Source of the DNA: Candidatus Schneewindia gallinarum
Lineage (GTDB): Bacteria; Bacillota; Clostridia; Oscillospirales; Ruminococcaceae
DNA length: 64,000 bases
Direction: 5' to 3'
NCBI GenBank assembly: GCA_904420175.1
Contig: CAJFUF010000009.1
Location: 18,385 to 82,384 of the forward strand
Shown here: one piece after another, positions 55,633 to 64,000 of the stretch
How positions within the stretch are numbered: the first letter of the stretch is position 1
Layout of the letters: every line of letters starts with the position of its first letter
Made by a program: the position numbers and the translations under genes
Notes under the pieces: model-generated
The model's database searches: none
The model's input: the letters and a program-made list of their open reading frames with translations, nothing else
Told to the model about the DNA's origin: nothing

Positions 55633-56646
55633 GTGAACGTGTTTAAAAAACTGGCACCCAAATCCACCGGCGGACGGATTGCGCTCATCAGCGTTACTGC
55701 GGTCATTTTGATATTGGCAATCCTTACAGGACTGTTTTTTTATTACTTTGGCGGCTTGCAGTCCAGCGGCGAGATGAATACGGAAAATTTAAGCATCAAT
55801 TCAAGCCTGCCGACGGAGACGGGCATCGTCAATGTGGCACTGTTCGGCATTGACTCGGCGGCAAAGAATTCCGATGTGATTATGATTTTATCATTAAACT
55901 ATGATAAAAATGAAATCAAGCTGATTTCCATTGCCCGTGATACACGGGCCAGCATTCCCGGCTACGGGGAAAGGAAAATCAACACGGCATATACCTTTGG
56001 CGGGCCGGAACTTGCTATCCAGACCCTCAACAACAACTTCCACCTGAACATCAAGGACTATGTCACGGTGGACTTTAACCAGTTTAAGGACGTCATTGAC
56101 GCGCTGGGCGGCGTCACCGTGGAAATTACCGAGGCGGAGCGCCGTGCGGCAAACGGCCTTATCTACTCCACCTTTGGCGCAGTCCCGCAGATTCAGTCCA
56201 GCGGCGAGGTGCATTTAAACGGCACCCAGGCGCTGTGCTACTCCCGTATCCGGAACCTGGACAGCGACAACGTCCGTACCCAGCGGCAGAAGAAAGTGCT
56301 GCTGGCTGTGCTGGAGGAGCTGCGCACCAAAAGCGCATTGGAGTACCCGGGCATTATCCGGTCCATCCTGCCCATGGTCACCACCTCGTTCGACTACTTT
56401 GACATTATGGGAATGGCCCAGTTTATCAATGTCACCGATATTCAGGAAACATTCTTCCCCCATGAAAAGAACGATGCCTTTGCGGGTATGGCGTACGGCT
56501 ATTGGTACTATATCTACGACCTGGACGTGGCTGCAGACATGATTCATGCCTTTATTTATGAGGATATCCATCCGGATGACTATGGCGAGTCCTCGTCCTC
56601 CTCTTCCGGAAGCCTGTCCGGCAGCGGCACTTCCGAAACCACATAA
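55633..56646 (+). CDS. LytR-CpsA-Psr (LCP) family protein
   Basis: NVALFGIDS...DVIMILSLNYDKNEIKLISIARDTRASIPGYGERKINTAYTFGG...SGEVHLNGTQALCYSRIRNLDSDNVRTQRQ. Confidence 0.95.
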   Translation: MNVFKKLAPKSTGGRIALISVTAVILILAILTGLFFYYFGGLQSSGEMNTENLSINSSLPTETGIVNVALFGIDSAAKNSDVIMILSLNYDKNEIKLISIARDTRASIPGYGERKINTAYTFGGPELAIQTLNNNFHLNIKDYVTVDFNQFKDVIDALGGVTVEITEAERRAANGLIYSTFGAVPQIQSSGEVHLNGTQALCYSRIRNLDSDNVRTQRQKKVLLAVLEELRTKSALEYPGIIRSILPMVTTSFDYFDIMGMAQFINVTDIQETFFPHEKNDAFAGMAYGYWYYIYDLDVAADMIHAFIYEDIHPDDYGESSSSSSGSLSGSGTSETT

Positions 56647-56681
56647 AAAAGGTGCGAAGAAACTTTCTTCGCACCTTTTTT
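56645..56681. terminator. Bidirectional terminator
   Basis: AAAAAAGGTGCGAAGAAA-CT-TTCTTCGCACCTTTTTT. Confidence 0.9.
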
Positions 56682-56683
56682 CT

Positions 56684-57628
56684 TTACTCCTGCCCGAACA
56701 CCGTCTCCACCAGCCGCGGGCAGCATGCAGGGGAGTAGCGCCAGCGGTCGATATGCCCGCTGTCCTCGTAGTACTGCATGGGCTGGGCGGAAAGCTCGGA
56801 AAAAAAGCTGTCGACCACCGTCAGCTTAATCTTCATTTTTTCCGGAATAAGGCTTTTGATGTACACACTGGCCGTCTGTCCGACTTGTACGCCCTCCTTG
56901 GGCTCCGCCAGCCCCGCCAAATTGGGTGTCAGCTCCACAAAAATACCGTAGTGCTCGACAGAGCGCACGATGCCGGTGACCGTCTCGTCCCGGTGAAACA
57001 GCCTGGCATTTTCCTCCCAGGTGCCGAGCAGCTCCTTGTGGGTCAGAAAGACCCGTCCGCCCTCCAACGCCTTAATGACCGCGCGGATGTTCTGCCCCAC
57101 CTGAAACCGGTCGGACGGGTGGGAGATGCGGGAGACGGAGATAGAGTCGATGGGGATGAGGGAGGAAATGCCGCAGCCGATGTCCACAAAGCAGCCGAAG
57201 GGTTCCAGATGGGTCACCTCGGCAGGGATGACATCGCCCGGCTTTAATTGATCGATGTAATGTTCCCGGCAGGCCAGCTGGGCCGCCTTGCGCGACAGGG
57301 AAAACAGCAGCCGCCCGTCCGGGTCGGTGGTCAGCCCCAGGATTTTAAAGCAGACGGGCTTACCCACCCTGGACAGGATGGCAATATCTTTGACGGTGCC
57401 GTCACTGATGCCGATGGCCCCTTCCTCCCTGGGGATGAAGCCGCGCCACGGCCCGAATTCCACATATAAATTATGACCGCTGTCGCACACCGTGGCGCGG
57501 CCCTCCACAATGTCGCCTGCGGCAATGGTTTCTTTTACGGCGCCCATGGTCCGTATGCGCACCGCGTTTTCCGCAGTGCCAAGCAGCCAGCCCTCCGGCA
57601 GGAAGCAACCAGTATTCATCGTTTTCAA
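56684..57628 (-). CDS. S1 RNA-binding domain protein (RpsA-like)
   Basis: Tandem S1 repeats, e.g. LKPGDVIPAEVTHLEPFGCFVDIGCGISSLIP and VTGIVRSVEHYGIFVELTPNLAGLAE. Confidence 0.85.
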   Translation of the reverse strand: MKTMNTGCFLPEGWLLGTAENAVRIRTMGAVKETIAAGDIVEGRATVCDSGHNLYVEFGPWRGFIPREEGAIGISDGTVKDIAILSRVGKPVCFKILGLTTDPDGRLLFSLSRKAAQLACREHYIDQLKPGDVIPAEVTHLEPFGCFVDIGCGISSLIPIDSISVSRISHPSDRFQVGQNIRAVIKALEGGRVFLTHKELLGTWEENARLFHRDETVTGIVRSVEHYGIFVELTPNLAGLAEPKEGVQVGQTASVYIKSLIPEKMKIKLTVVDSFFSELSAQPMQYYEDSGHIDRWRYSPACCPRLVETVFGQE

Positions 57629-57793
57629 CCCCCAGTTTTTTTGTTTCCTATCAATCTATATGCACGGGCCCAAGGGGGATATCTCCAAAATTATGTTTCG
57701 GAGGGAAAAACGTCTTTTAAAACGGGAAAGAGAATGGTATAATATAGTGCGTTAATATGGGGCAGAAGGCCCAAGGGAAAGGATGAGTCAGGT

Positions 57794-57979
57794 TTGAATA
57801 TCGCGGTTGGCGATGTCATTCGCATGAAAAAACCACACCCCTGCGGCGCGTACGAGTTTTTGGTGCTGCGCGTGGGGATGGATTTTAAAATCCGTTGTCT
57901 CGGCTGCGGACATGAGGTGATGGCTCCGCGCAAAAAAATCGAGAGAAACATCAAAAAACATATCCCGAAGGAACCATAG
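57794..57979 (+). CDS. DUF951-family protein
   Basis: GDVIRMKKPHPCGAYEFLVLRVGMDFKIRCLGCGHEVMAPRKKIERNIK. Confidence 0.95.
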   Translation: MNIAVGDVIRMKKPHPCGAYEFLVLRVGMDFKIRCLGCGHEVMAPRKKIERNIKKHIPKEP

Positions 57980-58024
57980 CGCGAAGGGGAACGACGGCCC
58001 TATTTTTCATACAGGAGGAAACGT

Positions 58025-59101
58025 ATGTTTGATAAATTAACGGAGGTTAAGGCGCGCTATGACGCCATCAATGAAAAGCTGATGGATCCGGCGGTGGTGT
58101 CCGATCAGGAGCAGTACAAGAACCTGATGAAGGAGTACAAAAACCTGACCCCGCTGGTGGAGAAGTTCGGCGAGTATACGAAGGCCAAAAATGCCTTTGA
58201 CGAGGCGAAGCAGATGCTGGACGAAGGCGGACTGGAAAAGGACTTCAAAGAGATGGTGGAGGAGCAGTACACCGACAGCAGGCAGCAGATGGAGCGCATT
58301 GCGGAGGAGCTGAAAATCCTGCTGCTGCCCCGCGATGAAAACGACGACAAAAACGTCATTGTGGAAATCCGCGGCGGAGCCGGCGGGGAGGAGGCCGCCC
58401 TGTTTGCCAACAGCCTGTACCGCATGTACACCATGTATGCAGAGCGCAAGGGCTTCAAGTGGGAAGTGCTGAACGAAAACCCCACAGAGCTGGGCGGCTA
58501 TAAGGAGGTCAGCTTCAGCATCATGGGGGAGGGAGCCTTCTCCCGCTTAAAGTTTGAAAGCGGCGTGCATCGTGTGCAGCGTGTGCCGGAGACGGAGACG
58601 CAGGGCCGCATCCATACCAGCACCGTCACGGTGGCCGTGCTGCCTGAAATGGAGGAGGTCGAGGTGGAAATCAACCCCGCCGACCTGCAAATTGACACCT
58701 ACCGTTCCGGCGGCGCAGGCGGCCAGCACGTTAACAAGACGGAGTCGGCCATCCGTATCACCCACCTGCCCACCGGCATTGTGGTGGAGTGCCAGGATGA
58801 GCGCAGCCAGTATAAAAATAAGGATAAAGCCATGAAAATCCTGCGTTCGCGTATCTATGAAAAAATGCAGCAGGAGCAGAACGAGCAGATCGCAAGCGAG
58901 CGCCGCAGCCAGGTGGGCAGCGGCGACCGGTCGGAGCGGATCCGCACCTATAACTATCCGCAGGGCCGCGTGACGGATCACCGCATCGGCCTGACCCTGT
59001 ACCGGATCGAGCAGATTCTGGACGGCGACCTGGACGAGATTATCGACGCGCTGATTACCGCCGACCAGGCAGAAAAGCTGAAAGCTTCGGGTGAGCAATA
59101 A
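58025..59101 (+). CDS. prfA: Peptide chain release factor 1
   Basis: [48 protein letters not shown]. Confidence 0.98.
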   Translation: MFDKLTEVKARYDAINEKLMDPAVVSDQEQYKNLMKEYKNLTPLVEKFGEYTKAKNAFDEAKQMLDEGGLEKDFKEMVEEQYTDSRQQMERIAEELKILLLPRDENDDKNVIVEIRGGAGGEEAALFANSLYRMYTMYAERKGFKWEVLNENPTELGGYKEVSFSIMGEGAFSRLKFESGVHRVQRVPETETQGRIHTSTVTVAVLPEMEEVEVEINPADLQIDTYRSGGAGGQHVNKTESAIRITHLPTGIVVECQDERSQYKNKDKAMKILRSRIYEKMQQEQNEQIASERRSQVGSGDRSERIRTYNYPQGRVTDHRIGLTLYRIEQILDGDLDEIIDALITADQAEKLKASGEQ

Positions 59102-60134
59102 CATGCAGACCCGTGTGACTGTTTTGGATGAAAGCCGCCCGCTGGAGCCGCAGCTGCGCCACGCGGCGGATACCCTGCGCCGGGGCGGCCTGGTGGCCTT
59201 CCCGACAGAGACGGTCTACGGCCTTGGCGCCAACGCCCTGGACCGGCAGGCGGTTTTGAACATTTTTGCTGCCAAGGGGCGCCCGGCCGACAATCCGTTG
59301 ATTGCCCACATCGCCTCTTTTGAAGGGCTTCACCGCCTGACAGACGAAGTGGACGCACGTGCACAAAAGCTGGCGGAGGCTTTCTGGCCCGGACCGCTGA
59401 CCATGATTTTTACGCGGCGTGCCCAGGTCCCGGCGGAACTTTCCGCCGGGATGGACACCGTGGCGGTGCGCATGCCGTCCCACCCGGCAGCGCGTGCGCT
59501 GATTTCCCTCGCCGGGGTGCCGGTGGCAGCCCCGTCCGCAAACCTGTCCGGGCGGCCCAGCCCCACCTGCGGCCGCTATGTGCAGGAGGATCTGATGGGC
59601 AGGGTGGACGAAATTGTCATAGACGGCGACTGTGCAGTGGGAATCGAATCCACCGTACTGTCCTTCTCCGGGCCGGAGCCCATCATCCTGCGCCCGGGCG
59701 CGGTAACAAAGGAAATGCTGGAACAGGTCATCGGGCCGGTCCGGCTGCACCATGCCGCCACGGAGAACCTGAAGGAAGGGGAGAAAGCCGCCTCCCCCGG
59801 TATGAAGTATAAGCACTATGCGCCGGAGGCCCACGTCATCCTGGTGGAGGGGCCCGGCTTTGCCCCGTTTGTAAGGGACAAGCTGAATGAAACCACCGCC
59901 GCCATGTGTTTTTTGGAAACGGCGAACGAGCTGCCGGAGGGCGCCCCGGTGTTTCCGTATGCGAGCCGCTCGGATGAGCGGAGTCAGGGTGCGAGAATTT
60001 TCACCCTGCTAAGGGACATGGATAAACGGGGCTTTACCAAGGTGTACTGTGAGGCCCCCGAAAAATCCGGTGTGGGGCTTGCCGTTTACAACCGGCTGGT
60101 CCGGGCCGCAGGCTTCGAGGTGATTCGGCTTTGA
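59091..60134 (+). CDS. Threonylcarbamoyl-AMP synthase (Sua5/YwlC)
   Basis: [45 protein letters not shown]-terminal Sua5 domain. Confidence 0.95.
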   Translation: MSNNMQTRVTVLDESRPLEPQLRHAADTLRRGGLVAFPTETVYGLGANALDRQAVLNIFAAKGRPADNPLIAHIASFEGLHRLTDEVDARAQKLAEAFWPGPLTMIFTRRAQVPAELSAGMDTVAVRMPSHPAARALISLAGVPVAAPSANLSGRPSPTCGRYVQEDLMGRVDEIVIDGDCAVGIESTVLSFSGPEPIILRPGAVTKEMLEQVIGPVRLHHAATENLKEGEKAASPGMKYKHYAPEAHVILVEGPGFAPFVRDKLNETTAAMCFLETANELPEGAPVFPYASRSDERSQGARIFTLLRDMDKRGFTKVYCEAPEKSGVGLAVYNRLVRAAGFEVIRL

Positions 60135-60742
60135 AAACCTATATATTGGGCCTGACGGGCCCCAGCGGCAGCGGCAAGGGAGCGGCCGCAGAAATCCTGA
60201 AGGAAAAGGGCTTTTCCGTTGTGGACGCCGACGCAGTGTACCATCAGCTGCTGGCAAAGGGGAAAAGCTGCTGTGAAGCGGTGCGTATGCTTTTCGGCGA
60301 CGGGGTGCTTGATGAAAACGGCGCGGTGGATACAAAGAAGCTGCGCAGCCTTATTGGGCACGACAAAATGCGTATGGAGCTGTTAAACCATACCGTGCAC
60401 CCCATCATTGTGGACGACATTGCCGCCCGCATCCGGCGTGCCGGCCGAAGGGGGCAGAAGCTGTTTGTCATTGACGGGCCCCTGCTGTTTGAAAGCGGCG
60501 GCAACCGCACCTGCAACGCGGTGCTGTGTGTGCTGGCGGACAGGCAAACGCGTATAAAACGGATCATGCTCAGGGATAATTTAACCGAGGAGCAGGCACA
60601 CACGCGCCTGTCCTTCCAGCAGAAGGACGAGTATTACATGAAACGCAGCAACTTTGTCGTCTACAACAACGGCGACAGGGCGGCGCTGAGACAACAGATT
60701 GAAGAACTGGGCGCCTTCTGGCTGCCCGGCGGAAAGGAGTAA
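60131..60742 (+). CDS. coaE: Dephospho-CoA kinase
   Basis: GLTGPSGSGKGAAAEILKEKGFSVVDADAVYHQL; KKLRSLIGHDKMRMELLNHTVHPII. Confidence 0.9.
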   Translation: MKTYILGLTGPSGSGKGAAAEILKEKGFSVVDADAVYHQLLAKGKSCCEAVRMLFGDGVLDENGAVDTKKLRSLIGHDKMRMELLNHTVHPIIVDDIAARIRRAGRRGQKLFVIDGPLLFESGGNRTCNAVLCVLADRQTRIKRIMLRDNLTEEQAHTRLSFQQKDEYYMKRSNFVVYNNGDRAALRQQIEELGAFWLPGGKE

Positions 60743-60745
60743 AGC

Positions 60746-62134
60746 ATGTCAGAGCACAAGGAGTTAAGGGAAAAGCTGTTTATCCACTACGACAACGGCG
60801 GCAATACGCTGGATCTCGGCACCATTGAGAAGGCCATGAGCTTTTGTGAGGACTACAAGGACTTTTTGAATGCGGCCAAGACGGAGCGGGAATGCGTGAA
60901 GGAAAGCGTAAAGCGTGCGGAGCAAAAGGGCTTTGTCCCCTTTGACCCGCAGCAGGCCTACCGCCCCGGTGACAAGGTGTATCTCAACTATAAAAACAAG
61001 TCGCTTCTGCTGGCGGTTGTTGGTACCGAACCGCTCAGCGAGGGCGTCCATATCGCCGCTGCCCATCTCGACTGCCCACGGCTTGACTTCAAGCCGAAGC
61101 CGCTGTACGAGGAAGGGCATCTGGGCCTGTTTAAGACCCATTACTACGGCGGACTGAAAAAATACCAGTGGACCACCATCCCCCTTGCCATCCACGGCGT
61201 GGTGATCAAGGCGGACGGGGAAAAGCTGGAACTGAATATCGGCGAGAAGGAGTCCGACCCGGTGTTTGTCATCGGGGATCTTCTGCCGCACCTCGCCGCC
61301 GAGCAGATGAAAAAAACACTGGCGGAGGGCGTCACCGGCGAGCAGCTGAACGTCATCGGCGGAAGCCTGCCCTATCAGGGCGAAGGGGATGACAAAATCC
61401 GCCTGAACGTGCTGAACTACCTGTATGAGGAGTACGGCATGGTGGAGGAGGACTTTATCTCCGCAGACATTGAAGTGGTGCCCGCATTCAAGGCGCGGGA
61501 CATCGGCTTTGACCGCAGCCTCATCGGCGCCTACGGCCATGACGACCGGGTGTGCGCCTACACCGCCCTGATGGCAACGCTGGAGGCGGAAAAACCGGCC
61601 CACACCGTCCTGACCGTGCTGGCCGACCGGGAGGAGATCGGCAGCTGTGGCGTCACCGGCATGAAGTCCGACTTTTTCATGAACTTTTTGGAGGATTTGT
61701 GCGACGGGTTTGGGATCAGCGTCCGCCGTGTGCTGGATAAATCCCGCTGCCTGTCGGCAGATGTGTCTGTGGCATATGACCCCTCCTTCCCCGAGGTGTA
61801 CGAGCGGCGCAATTCCGCGCACATCAACCACGGCACTGTGCTGTGCAAGTATACCGGAGCACGCGGGAAGTCCTCCACCAGCGAGGCCTCTGCGGAGCTG
61901 ATGGGTGAATTCCGCCGCATGTTTAACGCAGGCGGCGTGCTGTGGCAGACGGCAGAACTTGGCAAGGTGGATGCAGGCGGCGGCGGTACCGTGGCGTCCT
62001 ACATTGCCGAGCGGGGCATTGAGACGGTGGATCTCGGCGTGGCGGTGCTAAGCATGCACGCCCCGTATGAATGCGTGTCCAAAATTGACACCTACATGAC
62101 GTTCCGTGCGTTTCAGGTGTTTTATGAAAGCTGA
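60746..62134 (+). CDS. M18-family aminopeptidase
   Basis: HIAAAHLDCPRLDFKPKPLYE; GYGHDDRVCAYTALMA; LADREEIGSCGVTGMKSDF; VAVLSMHAPYECVSKIDTY. Confidence 0.95.
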   Translation: MSEHKELREKLFIHYDNGGNTLDLGTIEKAMSFCEDYKDFLNAAKTERECVKESVKRAEQKGFVPFDPQQAYRPGDKVYLNYKNKSLLLAVVGTEPLSEGVHIAAAHLDCPRLDFKPKPLYEEGHLGLFKTHYYGGLKKYQWTTIPLAIHGVVIKADGEKLELNIGEKESDPVFVIGDLLPHLAAEQMKKTLAEGVTGEQLNVIGGSLPYQGEGDDKIRLNVLNYLYEEYGMVEEDFISADIEVVPAFKARDIGFDRSLIGAYGHDDRVCAYTALMATLEAEKPAHTVLTVLADREEIGSCGVTGMKSDFFMNFLEDLCDGFGISVRRVLDKSRCLSADVSVAYDPSFPEVYERRNSAHINHGTVLCKYTGARGKSSTSEASAELMGEFRRMFNAGGVLWQTAELGKVDAGGGGTVASYIAERGIETVDLGVAVLSMHAPYECVSKIDTYMTFRAFQVFYES

Positions 62135-62137
62135 GTG

Positions 62138-62290
62138 TTGACAGCCCCCTTGCGCACATGGTATACTTTTCCCACAAACGAATGAGGATTTCTCGCGAAC
62201 GGGCCGCCGGGCCCCTCGCTGCGCGAAAGGGAAGAAACAGAAAACGAATCGTTAGGCCTGTGGATTCACACAGGCCTATTTTTTTGCTGA
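62138..62290 (+). promoter_or_regulatory. Promoter plus attenuator-type 5' leader upstream of MATE exporter
   Basis: TTGACA-18-TATACT (62138-62167); nested GC-rich hairpin 62193-62226; terminator TAGGCCTGTG-GATTCA-CACAGGCCTA-TTTTTTT (62253-62285) before the CDS. Confidence 0.75.
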
Positions 62291-62344
62291 CCGGCCCGCT
62301 GCAGGGGGAAATCCATGCCGGAAAACAGAACTGGAGGAAAACAG

Positions 62345-63700
62345 ATGATGCAGCAGACTCTCGCCGCACCGGGCGGCCTTTTTCGAACTTTTATCCGCTA
62401 TGTGTCGCGCAATGTGCTCAGTATGCTGGGCCTGTCGCTGTATATTTTTGCGGACACCTACTTCATTTCGGGCGGCGTGGGCACAAACGGGATTGTGGCG
62501 CTGAACCTGGTGCTGCCGATGTTCAATTTTATGAACGGCGTGGGCCTCATGCTGGGCGTGGGCGGCGGCGTACGCTTTGCGATTGAGCGGGCCAAGTCCG
62601 GCGGAAAAGACTGCTCCCACATCTTCATGCAGGCGGTGTACGCCGGCAGTGCCATTGGCCTGCTGATTACCCTGGCGGTGCTCATTTTCCCTCGGGAGAT
62701 TGTGCAGCTGCTGGGCGGCAGCGGGGATACCATTGTGGGCCTCGGTGCGACCTACCTTTCCACCATCCTTGCTTTCTCCATCCCGTTTATCCTCAACAAT
62801 ATCCTGACCGCCTTTGTGCGCAACGACGGCGCACCGAGCCTTGCAATGGCGGCCATGCTGGCCTCATCGCTGAGTAATATCGTACTGGACTATGTCTTTA
62901 TTTTTCCCTGCGGCCTTGGGATGTTCGGTGCGGCGTTCGCCTCCGGCCTGTCCCCGGTTATCAGCATGTGCATCCTGTCCAGCCACTTCATCCGTGGGAA
63001 GGCCACCTTCGGCCTGCGGCGCGTACGGCTGCATTTCAGGGAACTGCGGATGATCTTCGCCTCCGGCCTGAGCACTTTTATCGGCGAGTTTGCCACCGGC
63101 TTTGTTATGATGCAGTTCAATTTCGTCATTCTTGCTTCGCTTGGGGAAATCGGCGTCGGTGCCTATGGAATCATTGCCAATGTGGCGGTGGTGTGCATCG
63201 CCGTGTTTAACGGCGTGGCACAGGGTATGCAGCCGCTTGCAAGCACGTTTTACGGGAAAGGGGACCTGCAAAGAAGCAAAAAACTGTATGCTTATGGCGC
63301 AGGCACAGCGTTGCTTATCGGCACCGTGTTTTATGTGGCAGGCGCCCTGTTCAGCCACAGCATTGTCAACCTGTTCAACAGTGACGGCGGCGTTCAGCTG
63401 TTTCAGATTGCGGAACAAGGCATCCGGCTGTACTTCCTTGCTTTCTTCCCCATGAGCGTCAATGTGGTCACTATCTCCTTCTTTGCTTCACAGGGCGCCG
63501 CAAAGGAATCTTTCCTCCTGTCCATTCTGAAGGGTATTGTGTTTGTGCTGCCGCTGCTGTATCTGCTGCCGTCCGTCATGGGAACGGCGGGCATCTGGCT
63601 GACTGTCCCGCTGGCAGAGCTTATTACGATTTTATTGTGTGGGCTGCTGCTTGTGGTTCATTTCAAGAAAAAGGAAGCGGAATTCTCCCTGAGACAGTAA
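62345..63700 (+). CDS. MATE-family efflux transporter
   Basis: 12-TM MATE pattern (ISGGVGTNGIVALNLVLPMFNFMNGVGLMLGVGGGVRFAIERAK); RBS ggagg before ATG 62345. Confidence 0.92.
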   Translation: MMQQTLAAPGGLFRTFIRYVSRNVLSMLGLSLYIFADTYFISGGVGTNGIVALNLVLPMFNFMNGVGLMLGVGGGVRFAIERAKSGGKDCSHIFMQAVYAGSAIGLLITLAVLIFPREIVQLLGGSGDTIVGLGATYLSTILAFSIPFILNNILTAFVRNDGAPSLAMAAMLASSLSNIVLDYVFIFPCGLGMFGAAFASGLSPVISMCILSSHFIRGKATFGLRRVRLHFRELRMIFASGLSTFIGEFATGFVMMQFNFVILASLGEIGVGAYGIIANVAVVCIAVFNGVAQGMQPLASTFYGKGDLQRSKKLYAYGAGTALLIGTVFYVAGALFSHSIVNLFNSDGGVQLFQIAEQGIRLYFLAFFPMSVNVVTISFFASQGAAKESFLLSILKGIVFVLPLLYLLPSVMGTAGIWLTVPLAELITILLCGLLLVVHFKKKEAEFSLRQ

Positions 63701-63754
63701 GGCGGAACAATAATTTCCGCACCGAATGCCCATACTATCCCTGAGGTGATGGGT

Positions 63755-63922
63755 ATGAGCAGAGATGTTGAAATGCTTGACTTTATTAGCAAAAATGCGG
63801 AGATGGGCAGGGACAACCTGCGCCTTGTGCTGAAACATGTGGATGATCCGGTTTTGCACAGGGCGCTGAAGGAACAGGTGCAGGAATATCAAAAGACCTG
63901 TGCAGCCGCCGGACGGATGTAG
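63755..63922 (+). CDS. Small DUF2383/spore-coat-like protein, possibly truncated
   Basis: 55 aa MSRDVEMLDFISKNAEMGRDNLRLVLKHVDDPVLHRALKEQVQEYQKTCAAAGRM; absent from the supplied ORF track. Confidence 0.55.
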   Translation: MSRDVEMLDFISKNAEMGRDNLRLVLKHVDDPVLHRALKEQVQEYQKTCAAAGRM

Positions 63923-63973
63923 GACGGATTTTGCGGACATTCAAAATAAAAAAGAATGTGGAGGTAACAGACA

Positions 63974-64000
63974 ATGGCAAAATCATTATTTGAGGAACTG
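63974..64000 (+). CDS. Start of a gene running off the window; MAKSLFEEL resembles the TnpV N-terminus
   Basis: RBS gtggaggt then ATGGCAAAATCATTATTTGAGGAACTG. Confidence 0.3.

Noticed and set aside
1-64000. CRISPR array, rRNA operon, or complete prophage/ICE
   Set aside because: No regularly spaced repeats, rRNA signatures, integrase, terminase, capsid or conjugation genes were seen; only isolated phage-like genes and a possible TnpV start at the edge.

Overview
About 64 kb of a moderately GC-rich Firmicutes/Clostridia-like chromosome. It is densely coding, with many ATGA/GTGA-coupled genes, and has no rRNA operon, CRISPR array or complete mobile element. Recognisable loci: a GntR(UTRA)-PfkB pair; a Spo0A whose receiver domain has lost its phospho-acceptor site; isolated phage-lysis-like genes next to a tRNA-Lys; a SIS-SIS-PfkB operon divergent from a Crp/Fnr regulator; T-box-thrS; rny; a poly-Ser SGNH hydrolase; metNIQ; two diverged DinB polymerases; PadR-DUF1700-DUF4097; rex; CIRCE-htpG; cysK; an operon of [2Fe-2S] protein, sensory [FeFe]-hydrogenase with PAS, SpoIIE-type phosphatase and group-B-like [FeFe]-hydrogenase behind a near-perfect Rex box overlapping its -35; a truncated archaeal-type TIM with YjbQ; tandem nucleoside hydrolases; lrgAB; potABCD behind a structured leader; an LCP protein; prfA-sua5-coaE; and a MATE exporter behind an attenuator leader. 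The most interesting items are the receiver-dead Spo0A, the Rex-controlled H2-sensing/phosphatase operon, the orphan leaders before the MATE exporter and potABCD, a 28-aa membrane microprotein with its own promoter and terminator, and the diverging nucleoside hydrolase tandem. All calls come from reading the sequence; no database search was run.
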